This document shows positions 33,662 through 40,044 of a stretch of 40,044 nt of DNA, piece after piece. The position numbers and the translations under genes were made by a program. The first letter of the stretch is position 1. Every line of letters begins with the position of its first letter. The DNA comes from an uncultured Pseudomonas sp. (GTDB lineage Bacteria > Pseudomonadota > Gammaproteobacteria > Pseudomonadales > Pseudomonadaceae): positions 1-40,044 of the forward strand of contig NZ_CAMPHN010000025.1 of assembly GCF_946885885.1 (NCBI RefSeq), read 5' to 3'. The notes below the pieces were generated by a model. That model worked only from the letters and a program-made list of their open reading frames with translations, was not told the DNA's origin and did no database searches.

Positions 33662-34153
33662 TCAGAACTCCAGAATCATCTCATGCCAAGCCATGCCGCC
33701 ATGGTCAGAAGTCGAAGGTTTCATATAACCGTAGCCCATGCGCTTGTAGAGCTCGACGTGGCGCTCCTTGCACATCAGGTGGATGGTCTTCTTGCTCATC
33801 GCCTGCATGCGTTCGATGAAGGTGCGCATCATTAGCGAGGCGTAGCCCTTGCCTTGGTGCTCGGGGGCTATCACCACCGACATGATGACCACGTTCGGCG
33901 CCTCGGCATCATGGCCGACCAACTCCTTGAATTCCTCATCGGACATGACCACCTGGTGCGCACAGCCACTGTTGATGAAGCCGATGATCTGACCCTCTAG
34001 TTCCATGATCAGGAAACCGTGCGGGTACTGCTCGATACGAGTGGCGATCTTCTCTCGGGTAGCTGCTTCATCCCCCTCGTAAGCCGATATCTCAATCTGA
34101 TAGCAGCGGGAGGTGTCTGCCGGCATGGCGGTGCGAAAAGTGGGGGTGTTCAT
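33662..34153 (-). CDS. GNAT-family acetyltransferase (arylalkylamine N-acetyltransferase-like)
   Basis: A 163-residue complete GNAT. Motif A is VVIAPEHQGKGYASLMMRTF near residue 93, with the acetyl-CoA pyrophosphate loop Q-G-K-G-Y-A. Motif B covers the KKTIHLMCKERHVELYKRMGYG end, which has the conserved Tyr-x-x-x-Gly-Tyr/Phe pattern. The overall spacing, and the HGGMAWHEM end, resemble the serotonin/arylalkylamine N-acetyltransferase group that acetylates small amines. The substrate is unknown. AGGAA is placed 8 bp before the ATG. It is divergent from a LysR gene with a dyad between, so the LysR probably regulates it. Confidence 0.9.
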   Translation of the reverse strand: MNTPTFRTAMPADTSRCYQIEISAYEGDEAATREKIATRIEQYPHGFLIMELEGQIIGFINSGCAHQVVMSDEEFKELVGHDAEAPNVVIMSVVIAPEHQGKGYASLMMRTFIERMQAMSKKTIHLMCKERHVELYKRMGYGYMKPSTSDHGGMAWHEMILEF

Positions 34154-34218
34154 GTTGCTGTTCCTGGCCGCGGTGCGGTCTCGATAAGGGATTCGAGACA
34201 GAATGGTAGAGAAGTCGC

Positions 34219-34239
34219 AAAATGCATGTGCTGCATTTT
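34219..34239. promoter_or_regulatory. Candidate LysR operator (T-N11-A dyad)
   Basis: AAAATGCA, spacer TGTGC, TGCATTTT is a perfect 8-bp dyad. It contains the classical LysR T-N11-A core within ATGCA...TGCAT. It lies 65 bp before the GNAT start and 12 bp before the LysR start. Confidence 0.6.
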
Positions 34240-34251
34240 TTTCAGTAGGCC

Positions 34252-35403
34252 ATGAACACTATGCATTCCAATCTGCGTCGTCTCGATCTCAACCTACTGC
34301 TGGTCTTCGATGCTCTGTTCCGCCACCGCAGCGTAGCGGCAGCGGCCGACGAGCTGGCGATGAGTCCTTCGGCCTGCAGCCATGCCCTATCGCGGATGCG
34401 CGAGACATTGGCCGACGAGCTCTTCGTGCGAGCCGGCAATGCCATGCAACCCACCGTGCAGGCCGAGCTGATGGCGGGCGGCGTGGCCGACGCGCTGCGC
34501 ATCCTCGCCGACCGGCTGAGCAGTGCCGCACCGTTCAGCCCTGAGAGCAGCACCCAGACTTTTGTCTTCGCTGCTACCGACTACACCGCCTATGCGTTAC
34601 TGCCCTCGCTGGTGGCCAGGCTGGGGCAGGTGGCGCCCCACCTGCGCCTCAAGATAATCCATGCCAGCCACCGCGACTCGCTGGATGAACTGCGCGAGGG
34701 CCGCATCCACTTTGCCCTGGGGGTCACGCATGGCCATGCGCCGCTTCCGGAGGGCATCGAAGCGCTGGACTACCTGAGCGATGACTACGTGGTGGTTGCT
34801 CGCCAGGGACATACGCGGATCGGCACAAACCTGTCGTTGCAGGCATACCTCGCCGAGCGGCATATCGCCGTGCTGCCCTGGGAGGACGCGAGCAGCGTGA
34901 TCGACTCGGCGCTGGCCCGAGTGGGGCTGCAACGGGATGTGGCCGTGCAGTTGCCCAGCGTGATGGCGGCCCCCTTCATCGTCGCCCAGTCAGATTATCT
35001 GTTCACGCTACCACGCCTGGCTGCTTTGCAACTGAGCCATGCCGCTGCGTTGGTGATGCACGCCGTGCCGTTCGAGGCGCCGCGTTATACGCTGCGCATC
35101 CTTCATCACGTTCGCCATTCGAGCACCCCAGGACACCTTTGGATGCGCGAGCAGATGCTGTTGGCCCTGGGGGGGCTGAATCAGTATTGCCCTGGCCACT
35201 GCAATCCCGGAGCCGAGGAATCTCGACCCCTCAGCGAATGCGCTGCCTTATTTCGGCCGGCGCACGACTCTCAGCTTGCCGCTGTTTCCGCCGCCGCAGA
35301 AGAGCAGCTCGCCGCCATCGGATTCGAGCCCGGATACGCCGACCCCAGGCGGCATTTCGAGGCTATTGAGCACTTCCCCGGTTTGCGGGTCGATTCGGCG
35401 TAG
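34252..35403 (+). CDS. LysR-family transcriptional regulator with abnormal C-terminal extension
   Basis: The N-terminal winged helix-turn-helix is intact (LDLNLLLVFDALFRHRSVAAAADELAMSPSACSHALSRMRETL). A full LysR substrate domain follows to about residue 305. Typical LysR proteins stop near 300, but this frame runs to residue 383. Its last ~50 codons lie on the opposite strand of the beta-propeller gene, with a 156-bp overlap. The extra tail therefore looks like read-through past a lost stop after a junction, and the last family-like segment is around HLWMREQMLLALGG. The DNA-binding half should still work. Start ATG 34252 is most likely; 34261 is an alternative. Confidence 0.85.
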   Translation: MNTMHSNLRRLDLNLLLVFDALFRHRSVAAAADELAMSPSACSHALSRMRETLADELFVRAGNAMQPTVQAELMAGGVADALRILADRLSSAAPFSPESSTQTFVFAATDYTAYALLPSLVARLGQVAPHLRLKIIHASHRDSLDELREGRIHFALGVTHGHAPLPEGIEALDYLSDDYVVVARQGHTRIGTNLSLQAYLAERHIAVLPWEDASSVIDSALARVGLQRDVAVQLPSVMAAPFIVAQSDYLFTLPRLAALQLSHAAALVMHAVPFEAPRYTLRILHHVRHSSTPGHLWMREQMLLALGGLNQYCPGHCNPGAEESRPLSECAALFRPAHDSQLAAVSAAAEEQLAAIGFEPGYADPRRHFEAIEHFPGLRVDSA

Positions 35404-35877
35404 CTCGCTCTCGTCGCCTTCCCAGGTGCCGTGCCAGAGTTCGCCGTCGACCCAGGTGACGCCGGTGACGAAGCGGTTGGAGTCGATGGTGCGCAGGATC
35501 GCCCCGCTTTCGGGATCGAGCTGATGGATTTTGCGCTCCCGGTACTGCCCGACCCAGAGCGCGCCTTCGGCCCAGGCAAGGCCGGAGTCGCCGCCGCCGG
35601 GCGCAGGGATGCTGGCGAGCACTTGGCCGGTTTGCGGATCGATCTTGTGGATTCGGTCTTCGGATATCTGGAACAGGTGCTGGCCGTCGAAGGCGGTTCC
35701 GGCATGGGCGGCGATATCGAGCGAGCGCTGTGCCTTGCCGCTCGCCGGGTCGAGGGCGTGCAACTTGTCGCCGGCGGCGAACCAGACGTGCTGGCCGTCG
35801 TAGGTGACGCCATGCACGCCGTCGACACCCGCAAAGGGGCCATATTCTCGGGTGATTTCAGCTGTTGATCGTTTCAT
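35248..35877 (-). CDS. Beta-propeller protein (SMP-30/YncE-like)
   Basis: A 209-residue cytoplasmic protein (no signal peptide) made of about four to five repeated blades. Each has a W/F-x(A/V)-x-G-D-K-x-x-x-LDP or IDPQTG turn: DKLHALDPASGKA, DRIHKIDPQTGQV, RKIHQLDPESGAI, ELRRIDPQTGEV. This is the pattern of SMP-30 or Vgb/YncE propellers. It is 35 bp downstream of the TPR/HTH regulator on the same strand, so it is co-transcribed. Its 3' 156 bp overlap the convergent LysR frame. It could bind a small molecule or be an enzyme; nothing in the sequence decides this. Confidence 0.8.
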   Translation of the reverse strand: MKRSTAEITREYGPFAGVDGVHGVTYDGQHVWFAAGDKLHALDPASGKAQRSLDIAAHAGTAFDGQHLFQISEDRIHKIDPQTGQVLASIPAPGGGDSGLAWAEGALWVGQYRERKIHQLDPESGAILRTIDSNRFVTGVTWVDGELWHGTWEGDESELRRIDPQTGEVLNSLEMPPGVGVSGLESDGGELLFCGGGNSGKLRVVRRPK

Positions 35878-35912
35878 GTTTGCATCCTCGTCGTTCGGTA
35901 GTGAGGTGCATC

Positions 35913-37133
35913 CTAGTCACTGGGCAGTGGAGCGGGGAGTAACAAGGTCGTCGCGAATCCCGGTACGGGCGGGGTCATCCAGCGACGCGCGCGGCCGCGC
36001 CCAAAGGACTGCACCTTGCCAGCCGCCGCAAGCGCATCGAGCGCCCGCTGCACGGTGCGTTGACTGGCGCCAAGGGCCAGCGCAAGGGCCGAGCTCGACC
36101 ACGCCTCGCCATCGGTGAGGAAGGCGAGTACCGCCGCATGCTTTTCTTCGATCGGCCGCGCCAGTACGACTATCTCTGCCGCATTGCGTGGCACCAGGGC
36201 AAACCCGCGCGGCGTGGCGATTATGTCGGCCAGGGGGCGCAGTACCGCGCGCAGCCGTCCGAGTTCGACGCGCAATCGCGCGCGATGCGTTTCATCGGCG
36301 AATTTCGTTCGGAATGCCTGGGCGATCAGTGTTCCCCTCGGTACGTCCGCGGGCCAGGCTTCGCCGAGCGCACGCGCCAGCGCGAACAATACCGGGCGTT
36401 TTACCAGCGGGACCAGAGTGCCCTTGCCACACACGGCATGACGGCAGGCGTCCACCACGATTACCGCCGAGGCCAGGAGCGCTTCGACCTCTTCGAGCAG
36501 TAGAGGCCGCTCCTGACCATGGCTAATCAGCCGCGCCGCGGGCGTATCCAAGGTATGGCGCGCGCTTTGGACTTCCGCCGTCAGTGCCGGGATGCCCGCG
36601 TGACCTGCGGCGAACTCGGCCCGGGCGAGCGCGGCGCCCGCGGTCTGCGTTTGCAGGCGGCGGATGGCGATTCCCGCAACGATCAGCTCATGAACCGTCC
36701 TAGACGCCGGCGGCAAGGACGCCGGCTCGAACTCGGCGAGCCGGCACTCGGCCTCGTCGAGGCGGCCGATCAGAAGCAAACGCCGGATTTCGAGCAACCG
36801 CGCATGTGCGGCGTTCACCCGGTCGCCGTGCGTTTCGAGCATTGCCCGCGCGGCATCGAGCCTCTTCGCAGACCAGCCCAGATCACGCGAGGCCAGGGCG
36901 ATCTCGGCCTCGGCGACGGCACACCGCGCCCGGGCCAGGGTCTCTTTCGGGCCGAAGGCGCGCGCCGCACGCCGCACCAGCGCTTTCGCTCGGGGGAAAT
37001 CGCCGAGTTGCGCCATCGCGATGCCGCGTAGCGCGAGCGCAGGGGCGTCGTCGCGCAAGGCGACCCGGTTCAGCGCGCCGAGGGGATCACCGGCCGCCAG
37101 CGCCCGCGCCGCCGCCGTGATCAGCGAATCCAT
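35913..37133 (-). CDS. TPR-like protein with winged-helix DNA-binding domain
   Basis: A 406-residue protein. Residues ~1-170 are Ala-rich paired helices of TPR type (DPLGALNRVALRDDAPALALRGIAMAQLGDFPRAKALV). Residues ~250-315 resemble an OmpR/SARP-like winged helix (TLIAQAFRTKFADETHRARLRVELGRLRAVL followed by an ATPRGFALV wing). Residues ~330-390 form a second helix-turn-helix (SSSALALALGASQRTVQRALDALAAAGKV), MarR-like. No receiver or sensor domain is seen. I infer that it is a transcription factor in which the TPR part senses a protein or small molecule. It is first gene of the operon with the propeller and divergent from the desaturase, so it may control both. Confidence 0.78.
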   Translation of the reverse strand: MDSLITAAARALAAGDPLGALNRVALRDDAPALALRGIAMAQLGDFPRAKALVRRAARAFGPKETLARARCAVAEAEIALASRDLGWSAKRLDAARAMLETHGDRVNAAHARLLEIRRLLLIGRLDEAECRLAEFEPASLPPASRTVHELIVAGIAIRRLQTQTAGAALARAEFAAGHAGIPALTAEVQSARHTLDTPAARLISHGQERPLLLEEVEALLASAVIVVDACRHAVCGKGTLVPLVKRPVLFALARALGEAWPADVPRGTLIAQAFRTKFADETHRARLRVELGRLRAVLRPLADIIATPRGFALVPRNAAEIVVLARPIEEKHAAVLAFLTDGEAWSSSALALALGASQRTVQRALDALAAAGKVQSFGRGRARRWMTPPVPGFATTLLLPAPLPSD

Positions 37134-37376
37134 GCGAATCCCGCCACAGTTGTCACCCCCAGCGTCCGAGGTTTTAGCTTATCTCACCACCGCCAATCGG
37201 CATCGCATAACGCGAACGGGCCGGGCTGCATTGAAATTGATGCATCGCAGGGCGAAGTATCGACGAGTGGCGGCGCGCTGCACGGATGCATTTGTCAGCA
37301 TTGCGCCATGCAGAGGTCATACGGCTGAAACATTCGATCTTTAGCATCGCGGCCATTGTGACCTACAGACCATATC

Positions 37377-38342
37377 ATGACCGAAGCCCGCCCAATCCCC
37401 ACACAACGACGTCCCCGCTCGATCCAACTCGACCGCGAAGTGCTCACACAATTGGTCCGGCCGGCGCCGCTACGCCTGCTGTTGCAGACACTGCTGGAAT
37501 GGCTGTGCATCATCGCGCTGGCTGGCGCGGCGACGGCGATCGCCAGCGCGCCGATCAGCCTGGCGTGCATGCTGCTTATCGCGACACGGCAGCATGCCTT
37601 GCTGACGCTGATGCACGATTTTTCCCACTATCAGTTCAGCCGACAGCAGCGGACGCTCAACGATGTGCTGGGCGATGTGCTGACGGCGCTGCCCTTTTTC
37701 ATCACGGTGCATGGCTTTCGCCGAAACCATCTGCAGCACCATGCCCACGTGGCCACCGACCTCGACCCCAATTGGGTTTCGTCGCTGCAAAGGGCGCGCT
37801 ACCAGTTCCCCATGACACGGATGCAGCTATGGCTCGAAGTGCTGAAGCACTGCATCGGCTTTTATACCCTGGCCGAGCTGAAACGCTACACGGTCGACGC
37901 TGGCATGGCCGTTGAGTTGCCCCGCGCCGTACGCATCACGCGCACCCTGTTCTGGTTCGCGGTGGCCGGCCTGGCCACGTATTTCGGGCTGTGGACGGCG
38001 ATCCTGCTCTATTGGCTTCTGCCGTTGGCGACCTTCCTGATGGCGATTCTGTATCTGCGCGACATCGGCGAGCACTACGGTATGTCCGCGCCAGGCATTC
38101 TCGGCTCGCGCACCGTATTGGTCGGCTGGCTGGAGCGCCTGCTGATCGCGCAGAACGGCGTCAATTTTCATGCCGAGCACCATCTTTTCCCCGCGGTTCC
38201 GTTCTTCCGCTTACAGCACCTGCACCGAGAACTCATGCAGATCCAGGCGTATCGCGGCCATGCCCTGATCACGCGAGGTTACCTGTCGGGCTTGATCGAT
38301 GAGGTCAGCCGGTCACAACGCAATCCCATCGGCGCCGCATAA
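37377..38342 (+). CDS. Membrane fatty acid desaturase
   Basis: A 321-residue integral membrane di-iron desaturase. The three histidine clusters are intact: HDFSH (80-84), HLQHH (118-122, preceded by His112) and HAEHH (265-269). Four membrane helices are predicted. It would introduce a double bond, or hydroxylate, an acyl chain with O2 and reduced ferredoxin or cytochrome b5. The substrate could be a fatty acid, a lipid or a carotenoid-like polar lipid. Its stop is 13 bp before a GNAT-like gene and the ribosome site of that gene starts right at the stop, so they are co-translated. The 243-bp gap to the divergent regulator should hold its promoter. The ribosome site is weak. Confidence 0.9.
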   Translation: MTEARPIPTQRRPRSIQLDREVLTQLVRPAPLRLLLQTLLEWLCIIALAGAATAIASAPISLACMLLIATRQHALLTLMHDFSHYQFSRQQRTLNDVLGDVLTALPFFITVHGFRRNHLQHHAHVATDLDPNWVSSLQRARYQFPMTRMQLWLEVLKHCIGFYTLAELKRYTVDAGMAVELPRAVRITRTLFWFAVAGLATYFGLWTAILLYWLLPLATFLMAILYLRDIGEHYGMSAPGILGSRTVLVGWLERLLIAQNGVNFHAEHHLFPAVPFFRLQHLHRELMQIQAYRGHALITRGYLSGLIDEVSRSQRNPIGAA

Positions 38343-38355
38343 GGAGAATGTCGGC

Positions 38356-39051
38356 ATGAGTACGCTACACACCCGTTTTCTGACAGCGGACGACATCCCG
38401 GCCCTGCTCGCACTCGAGCGCGTGAAGTGGGAAGCCGACCAGGCCGCCTGCGCGGAGATGCTGGAGCGCAGGATCTCAGCCTATCCCGAGCTTTGCGTCG
38501 GCGCCTTTTGTACGGATTCGGGCAGTGCGCTTGCGTCTCTCTTCCTACGCCCGATCACGCCGGCGATATTCACCGCGCCGGTGCAATGGAGGGATTCCGC
38601 CGCCCTGGAAGGGGCCAGCGGCTGCATTACACGCTCGCTGTTCGGCCTGAGCCTGAGCAGTACGAAGCCGCAGGCGGTCGAGGCGATTTTCGCCTTCCTG
38701 TATCCGTATCTGCTCAAGGGCGGATGGCGGGACATCTACCTCGGTTCGCCCATTCCTGGCCTGCGCAAGGCGCTGGAAAGGAACGCCGCCCTGCCCGTGT
38801 GGCAGTACGTGCACGCCAAGCGCAGGAGGCGTAGCGACGAACCGGCCGACCCGCAGCTGGCCTATTACTACCGCAAGGGATTCCGGCAGATCGTTTCGAT
38901 CCATAAGGACTACTTTCCTCACGCGGCGTCGCTCGACTACGGCGTCATCCTGCGCGGCCAGATTCCACTGGCCCGCCCCGGCATGCTCTGGCGCGCCACC
39001 CCGCTGCCGCTGTTGAAGGGGCTGTCGCGGGTCCTGGTTACGCTGCGCTAA
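38356..39051 (+). CDS. GNAT-like acyltransferase, partner of the desaturase
   Basis: A 231-residue protein with a GNAT-like N-terminus (TRFLTADDIPALLALERVKWEADQA). The centre holds PYLLKGGWRDIYLGSPIPGLRKALERN. A late Tyr-rich region (QLAYYYRKGFRQIVSIHKDYFPHAASLDYGVILRG) carries the GNAT YYRKGF segment. The Q/R-x-x-G-x-G/A acetyl-CoA loop is not clear, so it may be a diverged acyltransferase using another acyl donor. Start: ATG at 38356 with AAGGAG overlapping the desaturase stop. The function is probably linked to the same lipid. It is convergent with cheV, with a 9-bp gap. Confidence 0.72.
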   Translation: MSTLHTRFLTADDIPALLALERVKWEADQAACAEMLERRISAYPELCVGAFCTDSGSALASLFLRPITPAIFTAPVQWRDSAALEGASGCITRSLFGLSLSSTKPQAVEAIFAFLYPYLLKGGWRDIYLGSPIPGLRKALERNAALPVWQYVHAKRRRRSDEPADPQLAYYYRKGFRQIVSIHKDYFPHAASLDYGVILRGQIPLARPGMLWRATPLPLLKGLSRVLVTLR

Positions 39052-39060
39052 CCCGACAGG

Positions 39061-39945
39061 TTACTGCAAACTCTGAAATGCCCGTACCAGCGCCTTGCTC
39101 AAGTCCACCGTGGAGAACTTGGTCAATACGTCGTTGGCGCCGACCAGGCGGGCTTTTTCGGTGTTCATGGTGCTGTCCAGCGAGGTGTGCAACAGCACGT
39201 AGGTATTGCCGATGGCTTGGCTTTTGCGGATTTCGCGCACCAGATCGTAGCCGTCCATTTCCGGCATTTCGATATCCGAGACCAAAACCTCGATGGGCTG
39301 CCCGGCTTCGGCCTGGGCCAGGAGGATTTCCTGGGCGGCGGCGGCGCTGCGTACGGCCTGGCAATCCAGATCGAGTTTGCGCAGGGTATTGAGGGTTTGC
39401 TGCAAGGCGACATGGGAGTCGTCGACGACCAGCACCCGGCGGCCCACCAGCAGGTCGCGCTCGGCCTGGCTGAGCAGGCGTTCGTCGAGTTCTTCGACGT
39501 GCGCCGGGACCAGTTCGTGCAACACTTTTTCGATATCGAGAATCTGCACGATGCTGCCGTCGATCTGCGTTACACCGGTGATAAAGGCTTTAGAGCCCGA
39601 GCCCACGGGTGGCGGGCGCACATCGCGGGTGGAGCATTGTACGATGCGCTCCACGCCTTGTACTTGCAGGCCCTGGCGGGAGCGACTCAGCTCGGTGACG
39701 ATCAGGCAGCCTTCGCGATTATCGTCGGGCGCCCGCTCGCCGATGGCGCGGGCCAGGTCTATCACCGTGAGCGGGACGCCGCGCAATGACGCAACGCCAC
39801 GCACATGGGGATGGCTATTGGGTATTTTGGTCAACTGCGGGCAGGGAATGATTTCGTTGACCTTCAATAGGTTGATGCCCAACAACCTGCCGCTGTGCAG
39901 CCGGAACAGCAACAGAGATAAGGCATCCCCTTGCATCAGTGCCAT
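39061..39945 (-). CDS. cheV: Chemotaxis coupling protein CheV (CheW-REC)
   Basis: A 294-residue CheV. The N-terminal CheW domain (about 1-150) has the VNEIIPCPQLTKIPNSHPHVRGVASLRG receptor/kinase-contact segment. The receiver domain (about 170-294) begins RRVLVVDDSHVALQQ and has its phospho-acceptor Asp in LVSDIEMPEMDG, and the Thr/Lys switch positions are present. It couples receptors to CheA and, when phosphorylated, tunes adaptation. The ribosome site GAAGGAAT is well placed before the ATG at 39945. The gene stands alone at the window edge, with no cheR downstream. Confidence 0.94.
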   Translation of the reverse strand: MALMQGDALSLLLFRLHSGRLLGINLLKVNEIIPCPQLTKIPNSHPHVRGVASLRGVPLTVIDLARAIGERAPDDNREGCLIVTELSRSRQGLQVQGVERIVQCSTRDVRPPPVGSGSKAFITGVTQIDGSIVQILDIEKVLHELVPAHVEELDERLLSQAERDLLVGRRVLVVDDSHVALQQTLNTLRKLDLDCQAVRSAAAAQEILLAQAEAGQPIEVLVSDIEMPEMDGYDLVREIRKSQAIGNTYVLLHTSLDSTMNTEKARLVGANDVLTKFSTVDLSKALVRAFQSLQ

Positions 39946-40044
39946 CGCGTTATTCCTTCTCTAAAAAAACCGCTAGAACTGCTTGAAGTTTAGGGTCTGT
40001 TGCCGTTTCATCGCGACCGCGCCGGAGCCTGTTTTAGCGCGAGA

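Overview
The window is GC-rich, densely coded gammaproteobacterial DNA that looks like Pseudomonas sensu lato. The support is the gene content and order (thiolase, two-domain polyphosphate:AMP phosphotransferase, mnmC, MarR regulator, then the NAGGN osmoprotectant cluster with a hybrid sensor kinase and YheU, an order I recall from P. aeruginosa-type genomes), the GTAGGAGC-type REP sequences, and the dispersed GTAGCCCGGATGAAATCC repeat. The species cannot be named from this sequence alone.

Layout. 1-6927: a truncated AraC-family regulator, an EamA/DMT exporter, a small DUF6316-like gene, an acyl-CoA thiolase, Pap and MnmC. 6928-16480: the NAGGN (N-acetylglutaminylglutamine amide) block, made of a divergent MarR regulator, the amidotransferase asnB, the synthetase ngg, an M42 peptidase, a 7TMR-DISM hybrid histidine kinase and yheU. 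The block is punctuated by dispersed repeats. 16480-24360: a conserved hypothetical gene, a CynX-type MFS transporter, an SDR, a DUF2784 protein, a small tail-anchored protein, a secreted ComEA-like HhH protein, and a tightly coupled trhO / DsbA-like / ABC-exporter operon. 24054-28276: bolA with a DUF2059 lipoprotein-like or periplasmic protein, a DUF2804 protein, class II fumarase and a flavodoxin-fold oxidoreductase. 28294-31207: a REP cluster, molybdenum cofactor genes (moeA-moaB and divergent mobA) and a YgdI/YgdR lipoprotein. 31361-31437: tRNA-Pro(CGG) with a promoter and terminators, followed by a conserved acidic protein.

The accessory part is 32424-39060. A stretch of about 1.2 kb (32431-33594) is bounded by paired inverted repeats. 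It carries a two-gene operon of very small proteins of unknown function: one is an internally duplicated 81-residue protein and the other a Cys/His-rich 68-residue protein. The same stretch holds a 173-bp non-coding cassette framed by perfect 12-bp inverted repeats, with four DnaA-box-like sequences spaced 10-11 bp apart and a strong hairpin. Next comes a divergent GNAT/LysR pair with a textbook LysR dyad between them, a TPR/winged-helix regulator co-transcribed with a beta-propeller protein, a membrane desaturase coupled to a GNAT-like protein, and cheV at the right edge.

The best-understood functional unit is NAGGN synthesis: Ngg builds the acetylated glutamine dipeptide, AsnB amidates it, and the M42 peptidase may turn it over. 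MarR and the sensor kinase are plausible regulators. The best candidate for something undescribed is the inverted-repeat-bounded stretch at 32431-33594, but no function can be assigned to it from sequence alone.
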